This document shows positions 7,207-8,682 of a stretch of DNA of 8,682 bases, piece after piece (positions within the stretch are counted from its first letter, which is position 1; every line of letters begins with the position of its first letter). Below the pieces are notes generated by a model. It did no database searches and was not told the DNA's origin. It was given only the letters and a program-made list of their open reading frames with translations. The stretch covers positions 1 through 8,682 of the forward strand of contig QHQV01000260.1 in the NCBI GenBank assembly GCA_003219945.1. The letters are read 5' to 3'. The stretch is from Verrucomicrobiota bacterium. GTDB taxonomy: Bacteria; Verrucomicrobiota; Verrucomicrobiia; Chthoniobacterales; UBA10450. The position numbers and the translations under genes are program-made.

Positions 7207-8049
7207 ATGAACGTCGAGACGCTGCGCCTTGTGCCATTGTTTGAGTCGCTCGATACCGAGGCGGCCCATGAATTGTGCGAGTTGCTCGAGAGCCTCGATT
7301 CAAAAGCAGGTGCGGTTCTCTTTCGCGCCGGTGATGAAGGAAACGCGATGTATATAATCGAGCAGGGGAAGGTCCGCATCTGCGTGCGAGCGAAGGACGG
7401 ACACGACGTTACGCTTACCGAATTACACCGCGGCGATTTCTTTGGGGAAATGGCGTTGCTCGGTGGTAAGCCGCGCTCGGCCGATGCGCGGGTTGCGGAG
7501 GACGCACGGTTGGCTGTGCTTTCGCGCGACCATTTTCTTTCCTTTGTTAGCAGCAACCCAAACGTTGCGCTGGAGATGCTTACAGCGCTTGCCAACAGGT
7601 TACGCCATACAGATGAACTTTTGCGTCACACTGCGACCCGCAACGTCAATGTCGAGCAAGCAGCGCAGCTTACCCTTTCCGATCGCGCAGCGGATCTCAT
7701 CGCTGAATTCGGCGGCAGTTGGAAATTTATTATTGCCGCCGTGTTCCTGTTCAATGTTTGGGTATGGATAAACATCTGGTTGGCGCGGATGGGGAAAATT
7801 GGCTTCGATCCATATCCGTTCTTACTGCTGAGTACTGGGATTAATATGCTTTCGGTGCTGCAGGCGCCGATCATTTTAATGTCGCAAAACCGGCAGTCCC
7901 ACAAAGACCGGTTGCGCGCCGAAATCGATTATCAAGTGAATTTGAAGAACGAGCTTGCGTTGAATGAGATCCTTGAGCGCTTAAGAGCGCTCGAACCCAA
8001 GTACCGCGAGCAGACAGCAGAAGAATACGACGTCACAAAAGTTCAATAA
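7207..8049 (+). CDS. Cyclic nucleotide-binding domain + DUF1003 membrane protein
   Basis: The 280-residue protein combines a sensor and a membrane domain. Residues about 5-133 form a CRP/PKA-type cyclic nucleotide-binding domain: LRLVPLFESL at the start, then the phosphate-binding cassette FGEMALLGGKPRSADARV (79-96), with E81 and R90 in the usual ligand positions. Residues about 155-260 are DUF1003: SDRAADLIAEFGGSWKF, a membrane helix (about 172-193), FDPYPF (200-205), a second helix (about 204-226), MSQNRQ (225-230) and DRLRAEIDYQVN (234-245). A charged tail follows. There is no DNA-binding helix-turn-helix, so it is not a CRP-like regulator. The likely topology is both ends cytoplasmic. The ATG at 7207 sits just before the domain; an in-frame ATG at 7114 would add 31 unremarkable residues. 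The gene is divergent from the fusion gene. Its biological role is unknown. Confidence 0.9.
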   Translation: MNVETLRLVPLFESLDTEAAHELCELLESLDSKAGAVLFRAGDEGNAMYIIEQGKVRICVRAKDGHDVTLTELHRGDFFGEMALLGGKPRSADARVAEDARLAVLSRDHFLSFVSSNPNVALEMLTALANRLRHTDELLRHTATRNVNVEQAAQLTLSDRAADLIAEFGGSWKFIIAAVFLFNVWVWINIWLARMGKIGFDPYPFLLLSTGINMLSVLQAPIILMSQNRQSHKDRLRAEIDYQVNLKNELALNEILERLRALEPKYREQTAEEYDVTKVQ

Positions 8050-8131
8050 TCCGGCTTGGCCGACCGTTGGAACATCTGACGGCAGGTTGCCGCGTTGATC
8101 GCCCTGATTATCGTCCTGTTGCCGTCTCCGT
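8050..8131 (+). other. Short intergenic gap with a small hairpin
   Basis: CGGCA (8080-8084), loop GGT and TGCCG (8088-8092) form a 5-bp hairpin without a T run. It could weakly terminate the upstream gene. No convincing promoter or ribosome site for the lipoprotein gene is visible. Confidence 0.25.
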
Positions 8132-8320
8132 ATGGAAAAACTGCTTACCAAATCATTTCTGATTTTGACTCTCCTTATAGCGTTGCTCGGCTGTGCCGGT
8201 TCGGGTCCCAGTCCTGAACAGCAAGCGCGCGAGGCGGACCAGCAGAAAGAAGCCGAGCGTCAGCAGGCGGAGTTTCGAAAAAGTTTGCCTCCGGTAAGTA
8301 ACCCAGGGCAGGGGTGGTAG
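8132..8320 (+). CDS. Small predicted lipoprotein, unknown function
   Basis: The 62-residue product begins with a short basic region (MEKLLTK), a hydrophobic stretch (SFLILTLLIALL) and a lipobox LLGC, so C21 would be lipidated after signal peptidase II cleavage. This leaves a mature protein of about 41 residues attached to a membrane. The mature part has a Gln/Glu/Arg-rich helical segment (28-48), then a proline-containing tail ending NPGQGW. I do not recognise a family. The residue after the cysteine is alanine, not aspartate, which in enteric bacteria would favour the outer membrane. The ATG at 8132 has no clear Shine-Dalgarno. It precedes an acyltransferase gene by 69 bp in the same direction, so the two may be co-transcribed. 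The signal peptide and lipobox are the main evidence that this short frame is real. Confidence 0.7.
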   Translation: MEKLLTKSFLILTLLIALLGCAGSGPSPEQQAREADQQKEAERQQAEFRKSLPPVSNPGQGW

Positions 8321-8328
8321 ACGAACCG

Positions 8329-8345
8329 CGTGATTCATCATCACG
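8329..8345 (+). other. Small stem-loop between lipoprotein and acyltransferase genes
   Basis: CGTGAT (8329-8334) and ATCACG (8340-8345) form a 6-bp stem with a 5-base loop, with two further C-G pairs outside one mismatch (8326-8327 with 8347-8348). G residues, not T, follow, so it is not a standard terminator. It could be a processing or attenuation element. Confidence 0.3.
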
Positions 8346-8389
8346 GGGGAAGGCGTTAGACATTCGAATTTCGTCGTTGAAACTCCAGC

Positions 8390-8682
8390 ATGCGGTCGCG
8401 CTGGAAGCGAATCCGATATCGGCTGGAGTGGCTGGGACTTGTTCTTGCCACAAAAGTAATCCCTCTGTGTTCGCGAACGGCGTGCTATCACATCGCTCGA
8501 GCGGCAGGGGCCCTGCTGAGCTTTGTTGATCGGCAGCGCTATAAGGTGGCACTGAGCAATCTCGAGGTCGCATTCGGAAATCGATTCTCGCCTCAAGAGC
8601 GACGAGAAATTGTGCGTGCCTCATTCCAGCATTTCGCCCGGACCATGGTCGATCTGCTATGGAGCCCGCGTCTAACACAAGA
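8390..8682 (+). CDS. LpxL/HtrB-type lipid A acyltransferase, 3' end outside window
   Basis: The frame starting at ATG 8390 stays open to the window end and gives 97 residues. An in-frame TGA at 8378-8380 makes 8390 the only reasonable start. The sequence fits the N-terminus of the lysophospholipid/lipid A acyltransferase family: basic start MRSRWKRIRYRLEW, a hydrophobic segment (about 14-27, LEWLGLVLATKVIP), then LLSFVDRQRYKVALSNLEVA (42-61) and FSPQERREIVRASFQHFART (66-85). In this family these enzymes add secondary acyl chains to lipid A at the inner face of the cytoplasmic membrane. The catalytic H-x4-D/E motif normally lies further on and is not in the window, so activity cannot be judged. 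The call implies a Gram-negative envelope. No Shine-Dalgarno is visible. A glycolipid acyltransferase of another specificity is possible. Confidence 0.82.
   Translation, partial: MRSRWKRIRYRLEWLGLVLATKVIPLCSRTACYHIARAAGALLSFVDRQRYKVALSNLEVAFGNRFSPQERREIVRASFQHFARTMVDLLWSPRLTQ

Noticed and set aside
8153..8678. Long minus-strand open frames and the plus-strand frame 8314-8529
   Set aside because: They overlap the lipoprotein and acyltransferase genes in other frames and lack recognisable motifs; the acyltransferase frame carries clear family sequence.
1..8682. CRISPR array, tRNA, rRNA, insertion sequence, prophage or defence genes
   Set aside because: No spaced direct repeats, cloverleaf-like segments, transposase or phage proteins were seen; the gaps between genes are all under about 150 bp and are accounted for above.

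Overview
The window is an ordinary-looking, moderately GC-rich chromosomal segment with eight complete or partial metabolic and envelope genes, plus one small lipoprotein gene. The gene styles suggest a Gram-negative bacterium outside the Proteobacteria, most plausibly a soil Verrucomicrobiota member (Chthoniobacterales/Udaeobacter-like). That placement rests on protein flavour: a zwf-opcA pair, a divergent WcaL-like glycosyltransferase, a CNB-DUF1003 protein and an LpxL-type acyltransferase. It is an inference, not a search result. None of the start codons has a clear Shine-Dalgarno sequence at the usual distance.

Left part, plus strand (1-2475): the 3' part of queA (queuosine tRNA modification), a short purine/pyrimidine-rich inverted repeat, a YciA-type acyl-CoA thioesterase, and a GT4 glycosyltransferase whose ATG overlaps the thioesterase stop (ATGA). 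A stem-loop follows the glycosyltransferase stop directly.

Middle part, minus strand (2507-7058): read right to left it holds a long gene fusing a low-molecular-weight protein tyrosine phosphatase to a complete serine hydroxymethyltransferase, a terminator-like hairpin with a T run, zwf (glucose-6-phosphate dehydrogenase), opcA (its assembly/activator protein) 7 bp later, and a good rho-independent terminator. Zwf and OpcA open the oxidative pentose phosphate pathway (NADPH). The hydroxymethyltransferase feeds one-carbon metabolism.

Right part, plus strand (7207-8682): divergent from the fusion gene is a membrane protein with an N-terminal cyclic-nucleotide-binding domain and a C-terminal DUF1003. 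A 62-residue lipoprotein follows, then the 5' end of a lipid A biosynthesis-type acyltransferase cut by the window edge.

The most notable item is the phosphatase-hydroxymethyltransferase fusion. In Bacillus subtilis the related phosphatase gene ywlE lies close to glyA as a separate gene, so the fusion looks like a condensed form of a known neighbourhood. I see no CRISPR array, tRNA, rRNA, insertion sequence or prophage gene.
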